From contig NZ_JAHAMK010000009.1 of assembly GCF_018383585.1 (NCBI RefSeq), forward strand, positions 16,160-80,159: 64,000 nucleotides of DNA. Reading direction: 5' to 3'. The notes under the pieces were generated by a model. It was not told the origin of the DNA, made no database searches, and worked only from the letters and a program-made list of their open reading frames with translations. Positions 30,504-38,635 of the stretch are shown piece by piece. The position numbers and the translations under genes are program-made. The stretch is from Microvirga sp. 3-52. Lineage in GTDB: Bacteria > Pseudomonadota > Alphaproteobacteria > Rhizobiales > Beijerinckiaceae. Each line of letters opens with the position of its first letter. The first letter of the stretch is position 1.

Positions 30504-30798
30504 GGTCCGGGCGGGATCTTCCCCCTGCCCAGAGCGGCTTTTCCCCGACGGATCAAATTGTTGACATAACGGTTCGCCGCCTTGCGCAGCGGACCGACAG
30601 CCGGGGTCTCGAGCCTAGCTCCCTCGCCTGTTCGGTACTTTTCGCCCGGCCAGTCTCCTGAGTAGCGTCCATCGGAGATGGCCATTCGTTTGCGTTCGGA
30701 AGATGCCGCAGGACGCCCTTCGGAGTTGTGCCCGGGCTGGTCGCCATGTGCGATCCCGAGGCCGATGCTCGCCCTAGATCTCTCACACCTTGAAACTG

Positions 30799-30817
30799 AG
30801 GTAGCACCGTGCTACCT
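30799..30817. promoter_or_regulatory. Palindromic operator of the toxin-antitoxin operon
   Basis: Perfect 9-bp inverted repeat AGGTAGCAC-C-GTGCTACCT ending 12 bp before the toxin ATG and just upstream of the GGAGA ribosome-binding site. A TTGAAA hexamer (30790-30795) precedes it. Type II antitoxins, MqsA included, bind such palindromes to repress their own operon. Binding by this antitoxin is inferred. Confidence 0.65.
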
Positions 30818-30829
30818 ATTGGAGAACCA

Positions 30830-31165
30830 ATGAAGCCTATAAACGCGCTGGCGCTCGTAAGGCAGTTGGCCGCCGACGAGGACAGTTGCGAGTTCTTCGC
30901 GCCTGTTTTCGAGGAGCTACGTCGACGTGGACTGGATTCGGACGATCTGCGGGAGATCATCATCAGCGAGATTGGTGATGTCCACTGCTTCGATAGCCAG
31001 ACCACTCGCAAGCACTACCCTGGCACCACCTCAGATTATTACTCGATCTGGGTCGATGTCTGCGGGTGCCGCATGTTCCTGAAGCTGCTGGTCTCGGCGG
31101 ACCGGCATGGGACGGAACGTCTGGTGATCACCTCATTCAAGAAGGACGTACGGCATGACCCTTGA
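30830..31165 (+). CDS. MqsR/DUF4258-like toxin
   Basis: 111-residue protein in the toxin position of a toxin-antitoxin pair. It has an N-terminal helical region (LALVRQLAADED, then FEELRRRGLDSDDLREII) and a C-terminal beta segment reading FLKLLV...RLVITSFKKD. These match the RelE-like fold of MqsR, a ribosome-independent mRNA interferase. ATG 30830 follows GGAGA; the in-frame GTG at 30809 lies inside the operator palindrome. The toxin overlaps the antitoxin by 11 bp, so the two are translationally coupled. Family assignment is from pattern similarity only. Confidence 0.68.
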   Translation: MKPINALALVRQLAADEDSCEFFAPVFEELRRRGLDSDDLREIIISEIGDVHCFDSQTTRKHYPGTTSDYYSIWVDVCGCRMFLKLLVSADRHGTERLVITSFKKDVRHDP

Positions 31166-31763
31166 TCGATGCATAGCCTGCGAAGAGGTAGCGGTTGAGG
31201 AAAGGATCGAGCCGTACGTCGTCGAGCACGACGGCAAGTCCGCGACGATCCAGGACGGCCGGATGGTCTGCACGGCCTGTGGCAACGTCAGTTACCGCGG
31301 CAGCCAGATCTCGGAGCACGAACTCGCCGTCGCGGCGGCCATCCGCCAGATGGATGGCCTTCTCTCGGCGGATGAACTCCTTCGGATTCGGACCAAGTAC
31401 AGCCTGAAGCAGACGGACATGGAGCAGATGCTCTCGACCGGGCCGAAGACTTGGACCCGTTGGGAGCGCGGCAAGGTTCCGCAGAACAAGCCGGCAGACA
31501 AGCTCATCCGCCTGCTCGCCGAGGATCCCGAACTGACCCGGCAACTGATGCGTCAGGCAGGTGTCATCAATGAAGAGGCCGAAGCCGCGATCGAACGGTT
31601 CGAACAGGATGCGAAGCGGCTCATGCGCACGATGGTGATGTCGAAGGTCGGAACGGCGCCGAGTGCCGAGATGCAGCGGTTCGCGGAGAGGGTCGCGGAG
31701 GAAGCCTTCGAGACCGTCCGCGATGCCCGGAGGCAAGTGGTGGCGAGGGGACAGGCCGCATGA
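31155..31763 (+). CDS. MqsA-type zinc-finger/HTH antitoxin
   Basis: 202-residue antitoxin. The N-terminal zinc-binding region has CIAC (near residue 6) and CTAC (near residue 38), as in MqsA. It is followed by an HTH of the Xre/MqsA type (LSADELLRIRTKYSLKQ, then MLSTGPKTWTRWERGK). The C-terminal ~80 residues are helical and exceed the ~131-residue E. coli MqsA, so there is an extra domain. It overlaps the toxin upstream and shares ATGA with the next gene. It should bind the toxin through its zinc domain and DNA through its HTH. Confidence 0.82.
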   Translation: MTLDRCIACEEVAVEERIEPYVVEHDGKSATIQDGRMVCTACGNVSYRGSQISEHELAVAAAIRQMDGLLSADELLRIRTKYSLKQTDMEQMLSTGPKTWTRWERGKVPQNKPADKLIRLLAEDPELTRQLMRQAGVINEEAEAAIERFEQDAKRLMRTMVMSKVGTAPSAEMQRFAERVAEEAFETVRDARRQVVARGQAA

Positions 31764-32407
31764 CCGACAAGCCGACGGAGGACTCCGACAAGCCGTCCGC
31801 CCAGCTCATCCACCTGCCCAAGCGGAAGGAGCCCCGCTCCAAGCAGGAGGAGATGCTCCGCCACGTGGAACTCACGATTGCCGATCACTTCCGTGAGCAG
31901 AACGAGATCCTCAGGGCGCACAATCAGGACCAGATGGAGCAGATCAAGCGGCTCACGACCGGCATCGAACGCCTAGTCGGCGAGATGCACGGCCTCCGCA
32001 CCGGAAAGCAAGAGGAGGCATTTGCCCGGGTCGCCGCCTCCGATGCATCTGCCGACCTGCCGACAGTCTCGGCAGAGGCGGCCCTGATCTATGTACATAC
32101 CGCGAAGCAGATAGGGGAACAGCTCGGGTTCCATCCCAGCCAGATCGGATCCTTGCTCGGGGCCAAGGGCCTGAAGTGGGCAGGGAATGGTGACTACCAG
32201 GAAATCGGACGAACCACGAGCCCAAGCCACCCAAAGTTCTGGCACCGTGACGTCCCGGGCAAGGTCCGGCGGATCCTAGACGAGAGCAGGCCGGATAGGT
32301 ACGGGATCACCGATAAGTCGGTCTTGGCAATCTTCCGGAAGTGGAAGGAGCGGCAAGCATCTGCCGAGTTGCTCGAAAAGCTTGAGCCGACGCCGAATCC
32401 GCACTGA
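31760..32407 (+). CDS. Unknown third gene of the toxin-antitoxin operon
   Basis: 215-residue protein starting in a 4-bp ATGA overlap with the antitoxin, so almost surely the same operon. Residues ~25-75 are charged and probably form a coiled coil (EEMLRHVELTIADHF, then QNEILRAHNQDQMEQIKRL). Residues ~110-160 (TAKQIGEQLGFHPSQIGSLL) resemble the winged-helix-like C-terminal domain of phage antirepressors, which ends in a G-Y-x-E-I-G type strand. It may be a DNA-binding partner or a third regulatory component. No named family was recognised. Confidence 0.65.
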   Translation: MTDKPTEDSDKPSAQLIHLPKRKEPRSKQEEMLRHVELTIADHFREQNEILRAHNQDQMEQIKRLTTGIERLVGEMHGLRTGKQEEAFARVAASDASADLPTVSAEAALIYVHTAKQIGEQLGFHPSQIGSLLGAKGLKWAGNGDYQEIGRTTSPSHPKFWHRDVPGKVRRILDESRPDRYGITDKSVLAIFRKWKERQASAELLEKLEPTPNPH

Positions 32408-32632
32408 AGCTACTGCCTCCGGAATACTTTCCTCCAGAACGGGCATCGGTGTAATGAAGCGCCGCGTCGGAACTCGAATCCTTAATCGAGTCCGGCGCGG
32501 CGCTGCTGCTGCACGGTCGGCACGACATCGAACCTGGATGCAAAACTCCTCCCCTGATCGAAGTGCCCGGTTGAATTGCGTTGGCTTCTCGCTATGGTCG
32601 CCGGCCTGATCGAGCGGACGTGGGGAAAGTCA

Positions 32633-33712
32633 GTGGCGTCTCTGGACTATGAAACCGAGAAGAACGCGTTCCGTGAATACTACGAGTCCAACCGGGCAAT
32701 CATCGACGGGGCAAGAAAATCTTTCATCACGTTGATTAGCTCACTGCTGTCATCTGAGAGCGTCATTTCGGTGTCAAAGGTCGAGGGGCGCGTAAAGGAC
32801 CGAGAAGAGTGCCTTGGTAAGTTCAACCGCAAGTACAGGAAGCGTCTCGAGGATGAGAAGGCTCCTTATACCATCCGCGAACATATCACGGACCTGATAG
32901 GTCTCCGGATCGTGTGCCTATACGAGGATGACGTTGAACGTGTCCGGGAACTAATCTCGCAGGAGTTCGAGGTGATGTCCGTGACCGACAAAATCTCGCA
33001 GATTGAGAATACAGAAGGATCGTTTGGCTACAAAGGCTTGCATCTCGACCTGCGGCTGAGTGGGGGACGCAAGGCACTGAAAGAGTATGCGATCTATGCC
33101 GACCATCCCTTTGAGTTGCAGATCAGAACCGTGGTGCAGGATTCGTGGAGCATTCTCGACCACAAGATCAAGTACAAGAAATCGATCCCGAACGGATTGA
33201 AGCGCCGCATCAATACACTGGCGGCCTTGTTCGAACTGGCTGACCGTGAGTTTCGCGCGATTCGCGATTCCACAAGCGAAGAGATCGATCGTGAGAATTC
33301 CGACTACGATCAGATCGACCAAGAGTCGGAAGCGGTCGGCGCCGAATTGCATGAGGCAAGAGAAATCCCGCCGCGGCGCCATGCTCCGCTCAATGCCTTC
33401 AGCTTCCTTAGAATCGCTGGGCACTTCTTCCCGAACCATGAGTTTGAAGCGCATAAGGTGGATGGTTTCACAAAGGAGATCGTCGATCTCAAGCCGGACA
33501 TTACGCGGGGTAAGTTCAACTTTTACCTCCGCGGGACTATCTCGGAGGTGAAGCGGTACCAAGCTGAATTCGAGCGGACAAACGAGGGAGAAACCCTCAA
33601 TCCGTACACAGTGATCCGGCATTGCCTGTATGCAGGAGACAAGGAAGTTTTCGCCAGCATGCTGACGGATGTCGCTCGTGAGAGCTTCGAGGCGTGGCGG
33701 CAGCGCAACTAG
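32633..33712 (+). CDS. RelA/SpoT-domain (p)ppGpp synthetase-like protein
   Basis: 359-residue stand-alone alarmone synthetase. The nucleotidyltransferase domain (about residues 45-200) has the synthetase hallmarks: VEGRVKDREECLGKF, the metal-binding DLIGLRIVCLYEDD, the stacking Tyr and His in FGYKGLHLDL, and FELQIRT (Glu-Gln-Arg). No HD hydrolase, TGS or ACT domain is present. A ~120-residue C-terminal extension (from about APLNAFSF) is unlike RelQ/RelP. GTG 32633 is chosen because GGGGAAAG lies just ahead; the open frame begins at TTG 32576. It could be a small alarmone synthetase or a toxic one (toxSAS). No adjacent antitoxin is obvious. Confidence 0.8.
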   Translation: MASLDYETEKNAFREYYESNRAIIDGARKSFITLISSLLSSESVISVSKVEGRVKDREECLGKFNRKYRKRLEDEKAPYTIREHITDLIGLRIVCLYEDDVERVRELISQEFEVMSVTDKISQIENTEGSFGYKGLHLDLRLSGGRKALKEYAIYADHPFELQIRTVVQDSWSILDHKIKYKKSIPNGLKRRINTLAALFELADREFRAIRDSTSEEIDRENSDYDQIDQESEAVGAELHEAREIPPRRHAPLNAFSFLRIAGHFFPNHEFEAHKVDGFTKEIVDLKPDITRGKFNFYLRGTISEVKRYQAEFERTNEGETLNPYTVIRHCLYAGDKEVFASMLTDVARESFEAWRQRN

Positions 33713-33730
33713 CCAAAGATCGCAATCGGA

Positions 33731-34624
33731 ATGCACCCAGCGAGATGGGTGCTGGTTTTCCTGCCCTCTTCGGTCAGAACTTGCCTTCCACCCATTAAGC
33801 GTCACCGACTGGCTCTCGCCCAGCCAAGGATCCATTCCCTGCCCATCTCCCGCCTCACCTACGCCATCGGCGACGTCCACGGCCGATCCGATCTCCTGCG
33901 ATCCATGCTCGCCTTCATCGCCTCGGACGCCGAGCGGCGCGGGCAGGAGCCGCGCGTCATCTTCCTGGGCGACATCGTCGACCGCGGGCCCGACAGCCGG
34001 GGCGCCATGGAGCTGGTCGCCAGGACCCTGAAGCGCTGGCCATCGTCGCGCCTACTGCTCGGCAACCATGACGACTATTTCCTGCATATCGTGACGGAGG
34101 ACGTTCCCGACGAGCGAATCCTTGCCCTGTGGTTGCGCAACGGCGGCAGGGCCACGCTGGAAAGCTACGATCCGCTCGGCGACTTCGACGACGCGCGCAT
34201 GACTGTCAGGATCGACTTCGCCGACCATCTGGACCTGCTCCGATCCGCGTCCCTGATCGATACCGACGGCTCCTTCGCCTTTGTCCACGCCGGCATCGAT
34301 TCTGGGAAGCCCGTCGACGCCCAGAACCGGAAGGACTGCCTCACGATCCGGAAGGGCTTCCTCGATTACCCGGGGCCGCTGTCGCACACGGTCGTGCATG
34401 GGCACAGCATCACCGACAGCAAGCTCCCGGAGGTCGTGGGCAGCCGCATTGCCCTCGACACGGGGGCCTACGCGACCGGGCGCCTGACGGCCTTGATTAT
34501 CGACCCGGCCGCAGACGGCCTGGAATTCGCCTGTACGGCCCAATCCAATGGGAGGATCTCTGTCCAGGAATGTCCCCACTTGCAAGGATTGGAGACGATT
34601 CTGGACAGTTCCCCGGGCAAGTGA
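33731..34624 (+). CDS. PrpA-like metallophosphoesterase (Ser/Thr phosphatase family)
   Basis: Calcineurin-type phosphatase with all five metal-site motifs: GDVHGR, GDIVDRGPDS, GNHDDY, a His in FAFVHAGID and HGHS. The catalytic domain begins at about residue 44. The preceding residues (MHPARWVLVFLPSS) are atypical, so the true start may be a non-ATG codon closer to ISRLTYAIGDVHG. At 297 aa it is longer than phage lambda or PrpA phosphatases (~220). Substrate could be phosphoprotein, dinucleoside tetraphosphate or cyclic nucleotide. Confidence 0.85.
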   Translation: MHPARWVLVFLPSSVRTCLPPIKRHRLALAQPRIHSLPISRLTYAIGDVHGRSDLLRSMLAFIASDAERRGQEPRVIFLGDIVDRGPDSRGAMELVARTLKRWPSSRLLLGNHDDYFLHIVTEDVPDERILALWLRNGGRATLESYDPLGDFDDARMTVRIDFADHLDLLRSASLIDTDGSFAFVHAGIDSGKPVDAQNRKDCLTIRKGFLDYPGPLSHTVVHGHSITDSKLPEVVGSRIALDTGAYATGRLTALIIDPAADGLEFACTAQSNGRISVQECPHLQGLETILDSSPGK

Positions 34625-34711
34625 GAACGCGCGCGACCGCTGCCAGCCCGCTAGTGCCTTGCTCCCCCTGCCCGCACCCTCCTCCGTGTTGCACCCACGG
34701 AGGTCCGGGCC

Positions 34712-35608
34712 ATGCGAACCACGCCGTTCTCCGACACCGCTCCCATGAAGGAGCTGTTCGAGCATACTATCCGCCGTGTGCCGACGGGGTATATCGGGGC
34801 GCCCCTGCTCGTCTCCTCCTCCGGCAGGAAGCCTGGGATCGTGTTCAAGGCGGCTGAGTACCTCGTCCGCTGCCTCGTGCGCCGTATGGCGAACGAGGCG
34901 GCCGTGGAGGTCCGCGCCGGGATGCTCCCGGCCGAGGCGCGCGTCCGGCAGGCCTTCAACGTCCCGAGGTGCAAGCCGTACCTGAGGGAGTGGTGCGACC
35001 TCGTCAACGAGGCCAGGGCGACCTTCAAGGAGTTCGCGGACGGAGGAGACGTCCCGCACGGGCGCATCCTGCACGCCTGCCAGGCGATGGCCCGTCTCGA
35101 ACTCCAGCACCAGACCCAGACCGTGGGCCATCCGAAGTTCGATTCCGTGCGGATCAGCCCGGCAATCAACGCGGAGCTGCTGGCCATCTGGGAGAACCTC
35201 GATGCCGATGGATCGCTGAGACCCCGTTCGCTCGCGATCCTGCACCCGACCCTTCCCAAGGCGGGCGCCCTCGGCACGTCGGGGGCAAACCTGATCATCG
35301 ACGGAACGCTCATCGACGTCACGACCGCGGTGGAGCCCACGTTCACAAGGGAGTCCCTGCGCCTCCTGGTCGCCAAGGCGGCCCAGGCCTAGCTCGGCGG
35401 CGTCCTGCCGAAGGGCGACGCCCTCGACCCGGTCGCGGTGGAACGCCTCGGTCTCCTGTTTACGCGCCAGAACCGTCTGGTCGAGTTCGGCATCGAGGAG
35501 CTGTTCGGGGCCGACGGCTGGGAACGGTACTTGGATGGTTTTGCTGAACTCGCCGGGATGGAGCCGGAACGCGAGAGGGAGCCGGATCTCATGGCGATGA
35601 TGGGGTGA
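34712..35608 (+). pseudogene. Nuclease-fold protein split by an in-frame TAG
   Basis: From ATG 34712 (after GGAGG) the frame runs 226 codons to TAG at 35390-35392. It then continues without a shift for 71 more codons to TGA 35606. The second part (GGVLPKGDALDPVAVERLG, later FGIEELFGADGW) reads as natural protein, so a 298-residue gene was interrupted by one substitution. The region GANLIIDGTLIDVTTAV followed by LLVAKAAQA and a strand-rich tail resembles PD-(D/E)xK nuclease-fold proteins, but the expected catalytic Lys after the strand is Thr. The residue at the stop was probably Gln or Tyr. Sequencing error and stop read-through are alternatives. Confidence 0.65.
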
Positions 35609-35758
35609 GCCGGGCCATATGAACGTCGGGTGCATGGACATGGTTCTGCGATCCGGCGGGCTTTCCCCGCATTCCACAGACCACGAACAAAGCAAGAACA
35701 TTCTCCTGGCGGTCCGGATCCTGAATCAGTAACGTCGCTGCTCTCGAGGGAGGTGACG

Positions 35759-35983
35759 ATGACTGACCAGATCCAGCCTGTATGCGACACGGACGAGATG
35801 GAGGCGGACGTCACGGCCTTGATCGAAGCCTGTGGCGGCGATCCGAGGACGGCCATCAAGGCCCTGCTCGCCGAGAACCTCATCCAGGAGCAGCGGATCG
35901 AACGCCTGGCCGCATCGCTGTCGTTCGGTTACGTCCGCGGGCGGTTCGGCGTCACCCCTCGCCGATCCGGCTCCAGCCATTGA
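35759..35983 (+). CDS. Small hypothetical protein
   Basis: 74-residue protein starting at ATG 35759 with a strong GGGAGGTGA ribosome-binding site. The sequence (EADVTALIEACGGDPRTAIK, then RLAASLSFGYVRGRFG) resembles small proteins frequent in Methylobacterium and Microvirga genomes, often near mobile genes, that share the C-terminal aromatic-x-RG motif. No function is known. Confidence 0.65.
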   Translation: MTDQIQPVCDTDEMEADVTALIEACGGDPRTAIKALLAENLIQEQRIERLAASLSFGYVRGRFGVTPRRSGSSH

Positions 35984-36080
35984 GAGGCGATACGATATCG
36001 ACGCCCTATCCTGTCCGACACGAGGAACTTCGAGGTCCACTCCAATGCGACACGGCCACTCGAGACGGTCCCGGCGCCTC

Positions 36081-36326
36081 ATGACAAAGGAGATTGCAGA
36101 CAAACTGCTCGACTCCTTGCGTCCGACCCGCCATCTCCTCACGCGTACGTTGGCGGACATCCCGATCGGCGGACCGGAGTACCGCCAGATCGATCGCGTG
36201 GTGCAGGAGATCGATGGACTGGCCAAGATACTGATTGGCGACGAAACCCATTTCCATCGGATGGATCCACCCGCGCCAGGGAGCGGTAAGTTGACCGCCC
36301 CGACCGTGGTCGATAGTTCAACCTGA
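36081..36326 (+). CDS. Small hypothetical protein
   Basis: 81-residue helical protein (MTKEIADKLLDSLRPTRHLL, later YRQIDRVVQEIDGLAKIL). The start could also be ATG 36044, twelve codons upstream. It lies 8 bp before the next gene on the same strand. No family is recognised. Confidence 0.5.
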   Translation: MTKEIADKLLDSLRPTRHLLTRTLADIPIGGPEYRQIDRVVQEIDGLAKILIGDETHFHRMDPPAPGSGKLTAPTVVDSST

Positions 36327-36334
36327 AACCGTCA

Positions 36335-37042
36335 ATGGAATCGAGTGGAATGTTCGAGACTCCGATCATCGCCGAACCGATCGGGGCGATTGCCCCTGAC
36401 TTCCATGCCCTGAGCATTCACGTCGATGCCACGGGGGCCAAGGAAGGAAGCCTCGACCCCAACCTCCTGGCAACTGCCTGCGACTTCGTCTCGGCGGGCG
36501 GACCATCTTGGGCCGACGCCCATCTGGCCAGTTGGTCGGAAGCGTACCAGCGCTTCGGGGCGAAGCCCAGCCGGACGCCATGCTCTGCCCAGGCCTTGAG
36601 AAAGCGCGTCATCAAGGACGGCCGGATCCCCGCGATCAACCCCGTCGTCGATCTCTACAATGCCGTCAGCCTCCGCTACGCCCTTCCCGTCGGCGGGGAG
36701 AACTACGATGCGTACGTCGGCAGACCGCAGCTCACCGTCGCTGATGGGACGGAACTCTTCGACACGGTCATGAACGGAGAACCCGTCGTGGAGAACCCGT
36801 CACCGGGAGAGGTCATCTGGCGGGACGATCTCGGCGTCACATGCAGACGATGGAACTGGCGCCAGGGCACGCGCACACGGCTGGAGTCCACGACGGGCCG
36901 GATGTGGTTCATCCTCGAGGCCTTGGGGACCATGCCGGAAGACGCGCTCGAGGAAGCGGGCGGGATGCTCGTCCAAGGCTTGTCGCAGCTCATGCCGGGC
37001 TGTGAGATCCGGAAGCAGCGGGTCTCCGCCGCCGGGACATGA
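36335..37042 (+). CDS. B3/B4 tRNA-binding-domain protein
   Basis: 235-residue protein consisting of a B3/B4 domain, the module found in phenylalanyl-tRNA synthetase beta subunit, here stand-alone. Visible: RVIKDGRIPAINPVVDLYNAV, SLRYALPVGGENYD, a GEVIWRDD turn and a C-terminal helical region. Stand-alone B3/4 proteins are suspected of editing aminoacyl-tRNAs or acting on free amino acids. The gene is convergent with the MocR-type regulator. Confidence 0.85.
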   Translation: MESSGMFETPIIAEPIGAIAPDFHALSIHVDATGAKEGSLDPNLLATACDFVSAGGPSWADAHLASWSEAYQRFGAKPSRTPCSAQALRKRVIKDGRIPAINPVVDLYNAVSLRYALPVGGENYDAYVGRPQLTVADGTELFDTVMNGEPVVENPSPGEVIWRDDLGVTCRRWNWRQGTRTRLESTTGRMWFILEALGTMPEDALEEAGGMLVQGLSQLMPGCEIRKQRVSAAGT

Positions 37043-37077
37043 ATATCGGGCGCGTCGGCACGATCCCGACGCCCCAT

Positions 37078-38553
37078 TCAAGCGAGTCCCTGCACCTGCC
37101 CGACGGCCTCCGCCAGGAGATGCACCCCTCTCTCGATCCGCCGGGTGTCCAGGGCGGAATAGCCCATGATGAGGCTGACATGATCGGCGCGGATGCCCCC
37201 GTCGCCAGGATCATAAAGCGGTGAGGTGGAATGCACGCCGACCCCGGCCAGGCGTGCCCTCTCGATGAGGGCGGGCTCGAGGGATCGCGGCAGATCCGTG
37301 AACCGCACGACGACGTGCAACCCGGCATCCGCACCCTCGACGGTGATCCGGTCGCCGAATCTCAGGCGCAACACGTTGAGCAGAGTTTGCCGCCGTTCGC
37401 CGTTAAGGCGGCGCGCCCGGCGTACGTGCTGCTCGTAGGCCCCACTCTCGATGAGCAGTGCCAAAGCCTCCTGCTCGAGCATGGGGGAATGGCGGTCGGT
37501 CAGTCGCTTGGCTGTCGCGAATGCGTCCTGCAACCCGGGTGGGACGACCAGATAGCCGATCCGCAGAGTCGGCGAGAGCGTCTTGGAGACGGTCCCGAGA
37601 TAGACCACGTTGCCGCCGTCAGCCAGTCCGTGCAACGGAGGGACGGGATTGATGTCGTAGCGGTACTCGCTGTCGTAATCGTCCTCGATCACGAGGGCAT
37701 CGCGCTGCCGCGCCCATTCGATCAATTGGTTGCGGCGAGTGACCGACATCACTCCGCCGAGCGGGAATTGGTGCGAGGGCGTGACATAGGCCATCCGCGC
37801 CTCGATCCCGGCCAGCAGGTCGGTCCGCAGCCCGTTTCCATCCACGGTGACCGGCACGGGCATGGCACCCGTACCGGCGAAGATCTGCCGGGCCATGGCA
37901 TAGCATGGGTTCTCGATCACGAAGCGGTCGCCGGGATCGAGGATCAGGCGCGCGCACAGGTCCAGGCCCTGCTGCGAGCCGTTGACGATGACGATCTGCT
38001 CGGGTTCGCAATGCAGCGTTCGGGATCGCCACAGGTAGCCTTGCAACGCCAGACGCAGCCGTCGCGATCCCCGGGGATCGCCATAGCTCAGCCGCTCCGG
38101 CCGCTGTGCCATGGCGGCGCTCATCGCCCGCTTCCAGGCGACAGTCGGGAAGTCTCCCGGCGACAGGTCACCGTAACGGAAGTCGGCGATCAGGTTGTCA
38201 CCCTCCCTCCGATGCCATGGAGGCGTCGCGCGAACGCGTTCGCCAAAGGACGACAGGCGGATGGGGCGCAGCCCCCTGCCGGATGCCTTTCGCCTTCCCT
38301 GATCGACGACCACAGGGACGACTTGCGGCCGCGCCCCCTGACGGACCTCGATGAATCCTTCCGTGAGCAGTTGCTCATAGGCGACCGTGACAGTCGTCCG
38401 GGAGACGCCGAGTTCAAGGGCCAGGCTCCGGGACGACGGCAGACGGCCATCCTTGCCGAAGGTGCCGGCCAGGATCTGGTCCCGCAGTGCCTCATAGATC
38501 TGGCGCGCTCCCATTCCGCGGGGGAGTCCATCGCCCTTTCTCAACTGGACCAC
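37078..38553 (-). CDS. MocR-type regulator (GntR HTH + aminotransferase domain)
   Basis: PLP-sensing transcription factor. The N-terminal GntR winged helix (QIYEALRDQIL, LPSSRSLALELGVSRTTV) is joined by a linker to a fold-type I aminotransferase domain. The domain keeps the cofactor Lys (GTVSKTLSPTLRIGY) and the Asp-Tyr-Asp motif (VIEDDYDSEYRYD). MocR proteins such as PdxR, GabR and TauR usually control the divergent neighbour, here the PLP enzyme gene starting at 38636. The start is uncertain: GTG 38553 keeps the conserved pre-HTH strand, ATG 38514 would clip it, and 38721 overlaps the divergent gene. Confidence 0.9.
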   Translation of the reverse strand: MVQLRKGDGLPRGMGARQIYEALRDQILAGTFGKDGRLPSSRSLALELGVSRTTVTVAYEQLLTEGFIEVRQGARPQVVPVVVDQGRRKASGRGLRPIRLSSFGERVRATPPWHRREGDNLIADFRYGDLSPGDFPTVAWKRAMSAAMAQRPERLSYGDPRGSRRLRLALQGYLWRSRTLHCEPEQIVIVNGSQQGLDLCARLILDPGDRFVIENPCYAMARQIFAGTGAMPVPVTVDGNGLRTDLLAGIEARMAYVTPSHQFPLGGVMSVTRRNQLIEWARQRDALVIEDDYDSEYRYDINPVPPLHGLADGGNVVYLGTVSKTLSPTLRIGYLVVPPGLQDAFATAKRLTDRHSPMLEQEALALLIESGAYEQHVRRARRLNGERRQTLLNVLRLRFGDRITVEGADAGLHVVVRFTDLPRSLEPALIERARLAGVGVHSTSPLYDPGDGGIRADHVSLIMGYSALDTRRIERGVHLLAEAVGQVQGLA

Positions 38554-38635
38554 TTCGTTTATCACCAACTGGACGTTCTGCGTGGGCCAGTATGTCGTTA
38601 TTCCAGGAGAATTCCTAGAGGGATCGTAACAGTCG

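Noticed and set aside
30452..30685. Minus-strand 77-codon frame downstream of nrdJ
   Set aside because: No ribosome-binding site, and its 3' end runs through a strong terminator hairpin, so the region fits a non-coding RNA or spacer better.
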